NCBI GenBank assembly: GCA_964571765.1
Contig: CAZNDH010000007.1
Coordinates: forward strand, 19,213-83,212
DNA from: ZC4RG35 sp964571765
GTDB taxonomy: Bacteria; Actinomycetota; Acidimicrobiia; Spongiisociales; ZC4RG35
Length of the DNA stretch: 64,000 bases
Direction: 5' to 3'
In this document: piece by piece, positions 35,944 to 44,288 of the stretch
How the letters are laid out: every line of letters begins with the position of its first letter
Numbering within the stretch: the stretch's first letter is position 1
Made by a program: the position numbers and the translations under genes
The notes under the pieces: model-generated
Told to the model about the DNA's origin: nothing
Databases searched by the model: none
The model's input: the letters and a program-made list of their open reading frames with translations, nothing else

Positions 35944-37293
35944 GTGATGCTGTCCCGGTTGGCCTTGCATCCGGAAGACTTCTCCCAGGTGACGTCCACC
36001 TTCGTGCTCGACACCTGCGTGCTGCTCGCAGATCCCACGTCGCTGCTCAGGTTCGACGAGCACGCCGTGGTGCTTCCCCTGGTGGTGGTGGAGGAGCTCG
36101 ACCGGATGAAGTCGCGTGTGGACGAGGTTGGTGGCAACGCACGGGCAGCGATCCGTCTCCTCGAGGAACTCGGCGCCTCCCGGGATGGTGGTCTGCGGGA
36201 GCCGGTTGGCCTACCCGGTGGGGGGACGTTGCGCATCGAGCTGAACGGCATCACCTCGGAACGGCTCCCGGCGGCCCTGGACCCTCACACGCCCGATCAC
36301 CGGATCCTGGCAACGTGTCTCAACCTGGGTGATGAGCCGGCCGTCCTGGTGACCAAGGATGCCTCGTTGAGGATCAAGGGTGCTCAGCTCGGGGTTTCTG
36401 TCCAGGATTACCGTGCGGACACCGCCCCCGTGGAGCAGGTACGCGCCGGTCTGGCGGAGCATCACACCTCCGCCGAGGTCATCGACCGGCTCTTCGAGGA
36501 AGGCAAGATCGAGCTGGACGGGGTGCCCGGGGAGGTCAATGAGTTCGTCGTCCTCCGCAGTGGGACCTCCCGCTCGGCCCTGGCCCGGATCGTCCAGGGC
36601 GAGCCGGCGACTGTTGTGGAGCGGGTGCCCACGCATGTGCGGGCTTTCGGCGTCGAGCCCAAGAACCTGGGCCAGACGGTGGCTATGCACCATCTCCTCG
36701 ACCCGGAGATACCGGCGGTGTCGCTGATGGGGATGGCCGGCACCGGGAAGACCTTTCTCGCCCTGGCCACCGCGCTGGAGCAGGTGCTCGAGCAGGGCCG
36801 TTACCGGCGGGTGTCGGTGTACCGGCCACTGGTAGCCGTAGGCCGTCAGGAGGTGGGCTTCCTTCCCGGGGACCTCGACGAGAAACTCACCCCCTGGATG
36901 GCGGCGGTGCATGACAATCTCTACGCCCTCTTCTCTGATGCAGGTGGCGAGGCCGCGCGGGGTGCCATCGAGGAGTTGGTCGACCGCGGGGAGTTGGAGA
37001 TGGCTGCGGTCACCTATCTTCGGGGACGCTCGATCACCGGTGAGTTCGTCATCGTCGACGAGGCTCAGAACCTGGAGCTCCCCACCCTGAAGGTGATACT
37101 CACCAGAATGTCTCGGGACTCGAAGGTGGTGTTCTGCGGCGATCTGTCCCAGGTCGACAACCCCTACATCTCGCCGTTCGGTGGGATGGCCGCGTTGATC
37201 GAGAAGTTCCGAGGGTCTCCCTTGTTCGCCCACGTCACCCTGGAGCGCTCGGTGCGCTCACCACTGGCCGAGATGGCCGCCACCATCCTCTGA
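35944..37293 (+). CDS. phoH2: PIN-domain plus PhoH-type ATPase (PhoH2-like)
   Basis: 449 residues. The N-terminal PIN domain has 'TFVLDTCVLLADP', 'VVVEELDRMK' and 'DHRILATCLN' acidic residues of an RNase site. The C-terminal PhoH domain has Walker A 'GMAGTGKTFLAL' and Walker B 'FVIVDEAQNLE', with 'FCGDLSQVDNPY'. Fusions of this kind (PhoH2) in mycobacteria unwind and cut RNA. Start GTG 35944 or ATG 35947; no clear ribosome site. Confidence 0.88.
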   Translation: MMLSRLALHPEDFSQVTSTFVLDTCVLLADPTSLLRFDEHAVVLPLVVVEELDRMKSRVDEVGGNARAAIRLLEELGASRDGGLREPVGLPGGGTLRIELNGITSERLPAALDPHTPDHRILATCLNLGDEPAVLVTKDASLRIKGAQLGVSVQDYRADTAPVEQVRAGLAEHHTSAEVIDRLFEEGKIELDGVPGEVNEFVVLRSGTSRSALARIVQGEPATVVERVPTHVRAFGVEPKNLGQTVAMHHLLDPEIPAVSLMGMAGTGKTFLALATALEQVLEQGRYRRVSVYRPLVAVGRQEVGFLPGDLDEKLTPWMAAVHDNLYALFSDAGGEAARGAIEELVDRGELEMAAVTYLRGRSITGEFVIVDEAQNLELPTLKVILTRMSRDSKVVFCGDLSQVDNPYISPFGGMAALIEKFRGSPLFAHVTLERSVRSPLAEMAATIL

Positions 37294-37300
37294 CCTCAGC

Positions 37301-37391
37301 GTGTGCAGAGGAGTCCCGGATATCGGTGTCTGTGCACACGGGGAGGTCGAGTGTGTGCACGCGACGCCCTGGTTCGGCCGGGGCTGCACAC
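37301..37391. repeat. Cluster of four GTGTGCA-type motifs
   Basis: GTGTGCA (37301), the palindrome TGTGCACA (37331-37338), GTGTGCAC (37353-37360) and TGCACAC (37385-37391) lie within 91 bp between the convergent phoH2 and topA genes. The rest of this 105-bp gap shows nothing else. Confidence 0.4.
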
Positions 37392-37398
37392 GAAGGCT

Positions 37399-39963
37399 TT
37401 ACTTGGAGGCGATACGCTCCCGACGGGCGGCGAGCAACTCCAGAGCCCGTTCCAGGGTCATCCGCTCCAGGCTGTCGCCCTGGCGGAACGAGGCGTTGAC
37501 CTCGCCGTCGGTGACGTAGGGCCCGAACCTTCCGCTGCGCACCGTCACCTTCCGCTGGGTGTCCGGATCCTCGCCGAGCTCGGCGAGGTTCGCCGAACGG
37601 GCTTGACCGCGGCGCCGGGGCGGCTCGGCGAGGAGGGCCAGGGACTCTTCGGTGGTGAGGGTGAACAGCTGTTCCTCGCTCTCCAGGGAGCGGCGATCGT
37701 CACCTCTCTGGATATAGGGCCCGTAGCGGCCGTTGAGGGCGACGATGTCGACTCCATCGGGGTCCTGGCCGACCACCCTGGGCAAGGAGAGAAGCCGCAG
37801 GGCGTCCTCCAGGCCCATCTCATCCATCGACATCGAGCGCAGCAGGGACGCCCGCTTCGGCTTGTCCTTGCTTCCCTCCTCCTGCTCGCCGAGTTGCACG
37901 TAGGGCCCGAAGCGACCGGTCATCCCGTACACGGTGAGCCCGCTCTCGGGGTCGGTCCCGAAGATCTTGGCCCCGGCATTCTGGGCCTCGATCAGCTCTA
38001 GGGCTCGGTCCACGGTCAGCTCGTCCGGTGCCAGGTCGTCGGGAATCGACGCCCTCTCGTCGAGTCGCTCGACGTAGGGGCCATAGCGGCCGATCCGGGC
38101 GGCCACCTCATTGCCATCGGCGTCGTTGCCGATGGGGATGGTCCCGATCGCCCTGGGGTCGATCTCATCGAGATGTCGGGCGACGTTCTCGCGTAGGCCT
38201 TCGTCGCCGAAGTAGAAGGCCGCAAGCCACGGGACCGATTCCTCTTTGCCTTCGGCGATCCGGTCGAGGTCCGACTCCATGGTGGCGGTGAACTCATAGT
38301 CGACCAGACGAGGGAAGTGGTTCTCGAGCAAGGTCACCACGGCGAAGGCGGTGAAGGTGGGGACCAGGGCACTTCCCTTCTTCAACACGTAACCCCGGTC
38401 CTGGATGGTGGTCATGATCGAGGCATAGGTCGAAGGGCGACCTACCCCGAGCTCCTCGAGCCGCTGCACCAGTGATGCCTCGGTGTACCGGGCCGGTGGC
38501 CGGGTCTCGTGCCCGGTCGGTTCCAGCCTCTGCACCTCCAGGGAGTCGCCCTCGGAGAGGGGAGGGAGGATGCTCTCCTTGTCGTCGCTGTCCGACTGCG
38601 GGTCGTCGGAGCCTTGCACGTACGCCTTGAGGAAGCCGGGGAAGGTGATGGTTCGGCCCGAAGCGCTCCACTCGGTGTTCTCGCCCCCGGTCGTCGTGGC
38701 GCCGAGGCGAGCCGAGACACTCACCCCGGCGGCGTCGGCCATCTGCGAAGCGATCGTCCGTCGCCAGATCAGATCGTAGAGGGCCGCCTCGTCCGAGGCG
38801 ACCTCCCGGGCGACCTGTTCCGGGGTCTTGAAAGTCTCCCCGGCGGGACGGATCGCCTCATGTGCTTCCTGGGCGCCCTTCACCTTGGATGCGTAGGCCC
38901 GGGGTTGGGACGAGAGGTATTCCTCACCGTAGAGACCGGCGATCTGGGACCGAGCCGCGGCAACCGCCGTGCTGGAGAGCGCCACCGAGTCGGTCCGCAT
39001 ATAGGTGATGTACCCGTTCTCGTAGAGACGCTGGGCAACCGACATGGTGCGTGAGGACGAGTAGCGCAGCTTGCGTCCTGCCTCCTGCTGGAGGGTGGAG
39101 GTGCGGAATGGGGGGTACGGGCTCCGCTTGTAAGGCTTCGATGTCACCGAGGAAACCACGAAGGCCGAGTCCTCGAGGGTGGCAGCCAAGGCGGCGGCCC
39201 GCGCCGAGTCGAGGACCAACACCTCACCCTTGGTCTTTCCCGAGCTGTCGAAGTCCTTGCCGGTGGCAACTCGGGTCCCGCCGATGCTGTGCAACTCGGC
39301 GGGGAAGACCTTGTCCAGTTCCTGGCTGGGGGCAAACTGACCCTCGATCCCCCAATAGCCCGCGGAGGTGAACGCCATCCGCTCCCGCTCCCGCTCGACC
39401 ACGATTCGGACTGCCACACTCTGTACCCGGCCAGCCGAGAGCCGAGGCTGGATCTTGCGCCACAGCACAGGGGAGACCTCGTAACCGTAGAGGCGGTCGA
39501 GGATGCGCCGGGCCTCCTGAGCCTGCACCAGTCGATCGTCGAGTTCCCGGGGATTGGCGAATGCCTCCTCGATGGCGGGCCGGGTGATCTCGTGGAACAC
39601 CATCCGGTGCACCGGAACCTTGGGCTTGAGCACCTCGACCAGATGCCAGGCGATCGCCTCGCCTTCCCGGTCCTCGTCAGTAGCCAGATAGACCTCCTCG
39701 GCCTGGGAGAGGAGATCCTTCAGCTTCTTTACCTGAGCCTTGCGCTCCTTGGGGACCACGTAGAGAGGCTCGAAGTCATTGTCGACATCCACGCCGAGCC
39801 GGGCCCAGTCCTCGCCCTTGGCGCTGGTCGGAATCTCCGAAGCCGACCTAGGGAGGTCTCGGATGTGCCCCATCGAGGACTCCACGGCGGCATCATCACC
39901 GAGAAATGCCGAGATGGTGCGCGCCTTGGTGGGCGACTCGACGATTACCAGTGTCTTGGGCAT
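37399..39963 (-). CDS. topA: DNA topoisomerase I
   Basis: 854 residues. Toprim motifs 'VIVESPTKA' and 'ATDEDREGEAIAWHL', the CAP/active-site segment 'GYITYMRTDS' with the catalytic tyrosine, and 'GVGRPSTYASIM' are present. The C-terminus has no zinc fingers but several 'GRYGPYV' or 'GRFGPYV' repeats, the actinobacterial pattern. It relaxes negative supercoils. Start ATG 39963 was chosen because the family begins 'PKTLVIVESPTKA' there. It has a recognisable promoter and a short leader. Confidence 0.94.
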   Translation of the reverse strand: MPKTLVIVESPTKARTISAFLGDDAAVESSMGHIRDLPRSASEIPTSAKGEDWARLGVDVDNDFEPLYVVPKERKAQVKKLKDLLSQAEEVYLATDEDREGEAIAWHLVEVLKPKVPVHRMVFHEITRPAIEEAFANPRELDDRLVQAQEARRILDRLYGYEVSPVLWRKIQPRLSAGRVQSVAVRIVVERERERMAFTSAGYWGIEGQFAPSQELDKVFPAELHSIGGTRVATGKDFDSSGKTKGEVLVLDSARAAALAATLEDSAFVVSSVTSKPYKRSPYPPFRTSTLQQEAGRKLRYSSSRTMSVAQRLYENGYITYMRTDSVALSSTAVAAARSQIAGLYGEEYLSSQPRAYASKVKGAQEAHEAIRPAGETFKTPEQVAREVASDEAALYDLIWRRTIASQMADAAGVSVSARLGATTTGGENTEWSASGRTITFPGFLKAYVQGSDDPQSDSDDKESILPPLSEGDSLEVQRLEPTGHETRPPARYTEASLVQRLEELGVGRPSTYASIMTTIQDRGYVLKKGSALVPTFTAFAVVTLLENHFPRLVDYEFTATMESDLDRIAEGKEESVPWLAAFYFGDEGLRENVARHLDEIDPRAIGTIPIGNDADGNEVAARIGRYGPYVERLDERASIPDDLAPDELTVDRALELIEAQNAGAKIFGTDPESGLTVYGMTGRFGPYVQLGEQEEGSKDKPKRASLLRSMSMDEMGLEDALRLLSLPRVVGQDPDGVDIVALNGRYGPYIQRGDDRRSLESEEQLFTLTTEESLALLAEPPRRRGQARSANLAELGEDPDTQRKVTVRSGRFGPYVTDGEVNASFRQGDSLERMTLERALELLAARRERIASK

Positions 39964-39972
39964 CGGGGTAGG

Positions 39973-40002
39973 AGTTGAACGCAGATTCGGTGCATATGTC
40001 AA
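39973..40002 (-). promoter_or_regulatory. Promoter of topA
   Basis: On the minus strand TTGACA (40002-39997), an 18-bp spacer and TCAACT (39978-39973), ending 9 bases before the start codon. Confidence 0.55.
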
Positions 40003-40042
40003 TACGGATGATGCGTCATCCCGGCTGGTTAGCGTGGACAAT

Positions 40043-40633
40043 GTGAGTCTCTACATCGCTCTGGAGGGGGTCGACGGCAGCGGGAAGAGCACGATCTCCG
40101 CCGCCTTGGCCGAGCGTCTCGAGGGCCTGGGGCACCGGGTTCTCACCGTCCGCGAGCCGGGGGGAACTCCCGTCGGCGAAGTGGTCAGAAGCCTGCTCCT
40201 CGACTCCGACTCCCTCGATGTCAGGGCAGAAGCGCTCCTTTTTGCCGCTCAACGGGCCGAGCTGGCCGCGGTGGTGATCGCCCCGGCCCTTGCCGAAGAC
40301 GTCTGGGTGATCAGCGATCGGACGTATTACTCGTCGATTGCCTACCAGGGCCGCGCCCGCGCTCTGGGCGAGGATCGGGTCCGAGATTTCAACGAGTGGG
40401 CGCTGGACGGGGTGATCCCCGATCTGGTGTTCGTGCTCGATGTCGATCCCGGTCGTGCGCTGAGTCGCCAGCATCGGCCCGACCGGATCGGAGGAGAGGG
40501 GGTGTCGTTTCAGGAAGAGGTTCGGAGGGCCTACCTGGATCTGGCCGACGCTGACCCCGACCGGGTGGTCATCCTCGATGGCTCTCTCACCGTCAGCGAG
40601 TTGGTCGATCGGATCATGGAGAGGGCGCAGTGA
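40043..40633 (+). CDS. tmk: Thymidylate kinase
   Basis: 196 residues. 'ALEGVDGSGKST' is the P-loop, 'TVREPGGTPVGE' the DRx-type region, and 'VISDRTYYSSIAYQG' the dTMP-binding motif. It phosphorylates dTMP to dTDP. GTG 40043 lies 7 bases after TAGCGT (leaderless); an in-frame GTG at 40034 is less likely. It is divergent from topA and overlaps holB by 4 bp. Confidence 0.9.
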   Translation: MSLYIALEGVDGSGKSTISAALAERLEGLGHRVLTVREPGGTPVGEVVRSLLLDSDSLDVRAEALLFAAQRAELAAVVIAPALAEDVWVISDRTYYSSIAYQGRARALGEDRVRDFNEWALDGVIPDLVFVLDVDPGRALSRQHRPDRIGGEGVSFQEEVRRAYLDLADADPDRVVILDGSLTVSELVDRIMERAQ

Positions 40634-41664
40634 CCCATCTCTTCGATGACATCATCGGCCACGATCGGGTCAAGGCCCTGCTTGCCTCCGAGCTGGGCTC
40701 ACCAGCCCAGGCCTACCTGGTGGTGGGACCGGCCTCGGTGGGCAAGCATGCCATGGCTTCCAGATTTGCCGCCGGCTTGCTGGCTCCGGTCTCGGGCGGG
40801 GCTCATGTCGTCGAGCGGGCGCTACGTCTCGGCCTCGCCGGATCACATCCCGATCTGGTGGTGATCGAGCCGGAGGGGGCAACCAGCCTCGGAGTCGACC
40901 AGGCCCGCGAGGTGGTCCGCCGGGCTTCAATGACGCCGGTGGAGGCTGATCGGACGGTGTTCCTGTTTCCCGAGGCCGGGACCATGACCGAGCAGGCGGC
41001 CAACGCCCTGCTCAAGACGCTCGAGGAGCCGTCCTCGTCGGTGGTATTCATCCTGGTCGCCGAGTCGGAGGACCAGTTCCCCGCCACCATCGCCTCACGG
41101 TGCAGAACGATCCACATGGGGAGGGTGCCGGTCGAGGAGATGACACCGGCGCTGATGCACCGAGGACTGAGCGAGGAGGGCGCCACCGGGCTGGCCGTTG
41201 TCGCAGCCGGCAGACCCGGTCTCGCTCTGGCCTTGATGACCCGGCCGGAGGTGGCCAGCTTCCGCGAGATGTGGCTCTCGATACCCCGAAAGGTGACGGC
41301 TCGCCCTGGCGACGGCCAGCACCTCGCCTCGGTGGTCCTCGCCGAGCTTGCTCCGCTGGTCGACGACTCGGTGCCCGACGACGTCTCCAAGGAGAAGGCT
41401 CAGCGAATCCGGCGCCGGGTTGAGATGTCCCTTCTGGTCAGCGGTCTGGAGATCCTGGCCTCCTGGTACGCCGACTCGGCGTCACTCCAGATGGGAGGGC
41501 CGATCCGCAACCCCGACCTCGACCTCAACTCGTTGACCGACGTCTCGCCGAGACGGGCGGTGCGTTGTGCGGAGCTGACCCTGGACGCGGTGGTCGACAT
41601 CCAGTCCAATCTGCGCCGCGAACTGGTCCTGGCCAATCTGTTCGCCAGTCTCGGTTCCGACTAG
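40630..41664 (+). CDS. holB: DNA polymerase III delta' subunit
   Basis: 344 residues, AAA-like clamp-loader fold. 'DDIIGHDRVKALLASEL' starts the domain; the P-loop position reads 'VVGPASVGKHAMAS', close to the degenerate loop of delta'. 'ANALLKTLEEPSSSVVFIL' is the conserved sensor region and 'ASRCRTIHMG' the SRC motif. The zinc cysteines seen in E. coli delta' are absent. GTG 40630 overlaps the tmk stop, as in other actinobacteria. Confidence 0.85.
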   Translation: MTHLFDDIIGHDRVKALLASELGSPAQAYLVVGPASVGKHAMASRFAAGLLAPVSGGAHVVERALRLGLAGSHPDLVVIEPEGATSLGVDQAREVVRRASMTPVEADRTVFLFPEAGTMTEQAANALLKTLEEPSSSVVFILVAESEDQFPATIASRCRTIHMGRVPVEEMTPALMHRGLSEEGATGLAVVAAGRPGLALALMTRPEVASFREMWLSIPRKVTARPGDGQHLASVVLAELAPLVDDSVPDDVSKEKAQRIRRRVEMSLLVSGLEILASWYADSASLQMGGPIRNPDLDLNSLTDVSPRRAVRCAELTLDAVVDIQSNLRRELVLANLFASLGSD

Positions 41665-41729
41665 GCCGGCCCACCCCAACGCACAAGGGTGTGTGGTCGA
41701 GGGCACGAGCCCCGTATCATGGGCCCGCC

Positions 41730-41801
41730 GCCGGAGTAGCTCAGGGGTAGAGCAATTCACTCGTAATGAATAGGCCAGGGGTTCGAATCCCCTCTCCGGC
41801 T
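41730..41801 (+). tRNA. tRNA-Thr (anticodon CGU)
   Basis: A complete cloverleaf: acceptor GCCGGAG/CTCCGGC, D arm GCTC...GAGC, anticodon stem ATTCA/TGAAT with loop CTCGTAA (anticodon CGT at 41762-41764), and T arm around GGTTCGAATCC. CCA is not encoded. Confidence 0.95.
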
Positions 41802-41820
41802 CTCGGGTACCGCGCCCTGA

Positions 41821-41852
41821 CCCCGCTCGAGGGGGCGGGGGGCGATTGCCCC
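41821..41852 (+). terminator. Two GC-rich hairpins after tRNA-Thr
   Basis: CCCCGC/GCGGGG (41821-41840) and GGGGC-GATT-GCCCC (41839-41852) overlap, so they would form alternatively. They lie 20 bp after the tRNA and probably end its transcript. Confidence 0.45.
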
Positions 41853-41873
41853 GTCGCGCCTGGCGGTCTGATG

Positions 41874-41933
41874 CCGGTACTCGGTACTCCGACTCGCGGC
41901 CAAAGTAGCAATTACCAAGTACAAAGCACCAGG
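41874..41933. repeat. Heptad repeat, copy B
   Basis: About nine 7-bp units read on the minus strand as CCTGGTG, CTTTGTA, CTTGGTA, ATTGCTA, CTTTGGC, CGCGAGT, CGGAGTA, CCGAGTA, CCGGCAT. It lies between tRNA-Thr and the 3' end of the multicopper oxidase gene. Confidence 0.65.
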
Positions 41934-41936
41934 TGA

Positions 41937-43298
41937 TCACTCCTCCACGATCAGCGCGGTCAGCATCCCGAACATCGACCCGTCGCTCCGCTCGACGTGG
42001 GGGAAGATGTGACAGTGCCACACCCAAACCCCGGGTAGCTCGGCGAGGACCAGGACCGTGTACCGCTCACCTGGTGCCACATCGAGAGTGTCCACGAAGT
42101 AGGGGGACTCCAGGGGAAACCCGTCCTTGGCGATTACCAGCTGCCGGTTGTTGTGCAGGTGCATCGGGTGGTTCATCAGCCCCTCATGCATGTAGTGGAC
42201 CATCAGTGCCTGGCCCTGCTGGACGACATAGGGGGTGGTCGCCGGGAACGACTTGCCGTTGAGGCTGAAACCGATGTTCCCGGCGTCGTTGAGGAACATC
42301 ACTTCCTCGCCGACCACATCCCAACCGTCGGGAACCGGTATCTCACCGACGAAGAAGGCGCCGGCCAGCCCGTTGGGGACCTGGTGCAGGCCCATGTCAT
42401 GGCCGTGGTACATCCCAACCGACAGTTCCTCGGCGACGAATTCCACCGACCACGTCTCCCCGGGGCGGATCGGGTTCGGCTGCGTGACGAACCCCACCCC
42501 GTCGGCCTCGATGGGATGACGGCGGACACCGTGGGGATGCCATGAGGTGATCTCGTCGAGGCGGTTCTCCACCACGATGCGAACCCGGTCGCCGACATCG
42601 ACCCGTACCGTGGGCCCGGGGATCTGGCCGTTGTAGGCAATGGCGTCGACTACCTTCCCCGGCTCGACCTCCCAGCGGATCTCCTCGACGACGAAATGGA
42701 ACTCCTTGGTCCCGTTGGCCAGGATCGTGGGCTCGAAGGGCAGGGCACCGGTCCCCTCGGTTGCCGCGGGGAATGGGGCCACCGACGCCAGCATGTTCTC
42801 CTCCATCTCCTCCCAGGTGATGGCGACGTGGCCGCCATGGCCATCGCTGCCACCAGTGCTCTCGGTGACCACCACGTTGGCCAGCATTCCCGCCTCGCGA
42901 TGGCCGGGGATGTCACAGAAGATCTCATAGCTGCCCGGGGCGAGGTCACCGACGTCGAGAATCGCCGACTCCCCGTTACTCAACTCGGGCGTCCGCGGGC
43001 CCCCACCGAGGACCAGATCGTGGACTATGGCGCCCTCGTTGGTCACGTTGAACACGGTAGGCCCGGCGGATATCTCCAAAGGTCCGGAGATGGCGAACTC
43101 GCTGAGTCGGTAGTCGACCGTCTGGACGGAAGGCTGCGGGACGGTGGGTTGCGGCGCTGCTCCGGCGGTGTCCCCCCGAAGGGCGGCGTAGACGGCGAGG
43201 GCCCCGGCGGCTACTGCCACCAGTCCCACGAGGAGGAGCAGCCGGTCGAAGGCCTTGGCGGAGGTGTCGGGGCGCGTTGGGACAGTCTGAGGAGCCAT
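41937..43298 (-). CDS. Membrane-anchored multicopper oxidase with an extra N-terminal cupredoxin domain
   Basis: 453 residues. One membrane helix or signal anchor (about 18-40) precedes a plastocyanin-like domain with H93, C128, H133 and M138, a complete type 1 copper set. Two multicopper-oxidase domains follow with 'SWHPHG', 'MYHGHDMG', 'NHPMHLHN' and 'WVWHCHIFPHVERSDGSM', the type 1/2/3 copper ligands. It would oxidise a donor (metal, phenol or similar) with O2, or act as a nitrite reductase-like protein, outside the membrane. The ATG lies 6 bases after TACCGT (leaderless). Confidence 0.85.
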   Translation of the reverse strand: MAPQTVPTRPDTSAKAFDRLLLLVGLVAVAAGALAVYAALRGDTAGAAPQPTVPQPSVQTVDYRLSEFAISGPLEISAGPTVFNVTNEGAIVHDLVLGGGPRTPELSNGESAILDVGDLAPGSYEIFCDIPGHREAGMLANVVVTESTGGSDGHGGHVAITWEEMEENMLASVAPFPAATEGTGALPFEPTILANGTKEFHFVVEEIRWEVEPGKVVDAIAYNGQIPGPTVRVDVGDRVRIVVENRLDEITSWHPHGVRRHPIEADGVGFVTQPNPIRPGETWSVEFVAEELSVGMYHGHDMGLHQVPNGLAGAFFVGEIPVPDGWDVVGEEVMFLNDAGNIGFSLNGKSFPATTPYVVQQGQALMVHYMHEGLMNHPMHLHNNRQLVIAKDGFPLESPYFVDTLDVAPGERYTVLVLAELPGVWVWHCHIFPHVERSDGSMFGMLTALIVEE

Positions 43299-43433
43299 CT
43301 CGCCACGGTAGACCGGTTGCCCGCCCCTCAGGTAGGGACCTTGGTCCCGACCTGTCCCAGGCGAAAGCCCTGCCGCCGGCGTCGCGCCTGGACTCTCGGG
43401 GCCCTCCGCAACAGGACTACCGTGCCGCCGCAC

Positions 43434-44012
43434 ATGGCCGATCAGGCGACCTTCGAACAGGACGCCCTCGAGTACGCCCGTCAGCTCTATTCGGCGGCTC
43501 TGCGGATGACCCGGAATCCGGCCGACGCCGAGGATCTGGTCCAGGAGACGTATCTCAAGGCGTACCGCGCATATGGCACCTTCGAGGAGGGCACCAACCT
43601 GAAGGCGTGGCTTTACCGGATCCTGACCAACACCTTCATCAACAAGTACCGGTCAGACGCCCGCCGCCCCAAGCAGTCGGAGCTGGGCGACATCGAGGAC
43701 CTCTACATGTACCGGAGAATCGGCGCCGGTGACTCGGCCGAGGCCGCCCGCAGTGCTGAGGACCGGGTGCTCGACTCCCTGGTGGAAGGGGACATCAAGC
43801 AAGCGGTGGAGGATCTCCCCGAGAACTTTCGGCTCCCCGTGTTGCTCGCCGACCTCGAGGGTTTTTCATACAAGGAGATCGCCGAGATCCTCGACATCCC
43901 CATCGGGACGGTGATGTCGCGTCTCCATCGGGGAAGAAAGGCGATGCAGAAGAGGTTGTGGGAGTTTGCGGAGCAGCGCGGATTGCTCCCTGACGACGCC
44001 GAGAGACCATGA
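43434..44012 (+). CDS. sigR: ECF sigma factor, SigR/SigH-like
   Basis: 192 residues. Region 2 has 'RMTRNPADAEDLVQETYLKAYRAYGTF' (in part: DAEDLVQETYLKAY) and region 4 has 'LPENFRLPVLLADLEGFSYKEIAEILDIPIGTVMSRLHRGRK' (in parts: FSYKEIAEIL, IGTVMSRLHRGRK). The paired anti-sigma gene has the RsrA zinc motif, so this is probably the thiol-stress factor of the SigR type. ATG 43434 overlaps a GTG at 43422; TACCGT sits at 43418. The anti-sigma ATG overlaps its stop. Confidence 0.88.
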   Translation: MADQATFEQDALEYARQLYSAALRMTRNPADAEDLVQETYLKAYRAYGTFEEGTNLKAWLYRILTNTFINKYRSDARRPKQSELGDIEDLYMYRRIGAGDSAEAARSAEDRVLDSLVEGDIKQAVEDLPENFRLPVLLADLEGFSYKEIAEILDIPIGTVMSRLHRGRKAMQKRLWEFAEQRGLLPDDAERP

Positions 44013-44254
44013 GCCGAGACTGCGAAGACGCACTCGCCAACCTCTACAACTACCTCGATGACGAGCTGGACGGGGGCACCGTCGATCGTATCCGGGCACA
44101 TCTCGGTGACTGCCCCGACTGCGACCGTCCATTCGACTTCGAGGTCAGGCTGCGCGAGGTGATCCGCGCCAAGCTCGATGAGGAGATTCCCCAGGCGATG
44201 ATCGTCAGGATTCAGACGATCCTCTCCGTCGAGCACGGTGGGGGTACCGGCTGA
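44009..44254 (+). CDS. rsrA: RsrA-like zinc anti-sigma factor
   Basis: 81 residues. C5 near the start, then H31-x3-C35-x2-C38, the ZAS motif of RsrA, in which these residues bind zinc and form a disulfide under oxidation to release the sigma factor. Starts with ATGA overlap on the sigR-like gene, so the two are made in matched amounts. The length fits the short RsrA class. Confidence 0.88.
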   Translation: MSRDCEDALANLYNYLDDELDGGTVDRIRAHLGDCPDCDRPFDFEVRLREVIRAKLDEEIPQAMIVRIQTILSVEHGGGTG

Positions 44255-44288
44255 CTTCCTGTCCCGGTCGGCAGCTACGGTTGGGATC

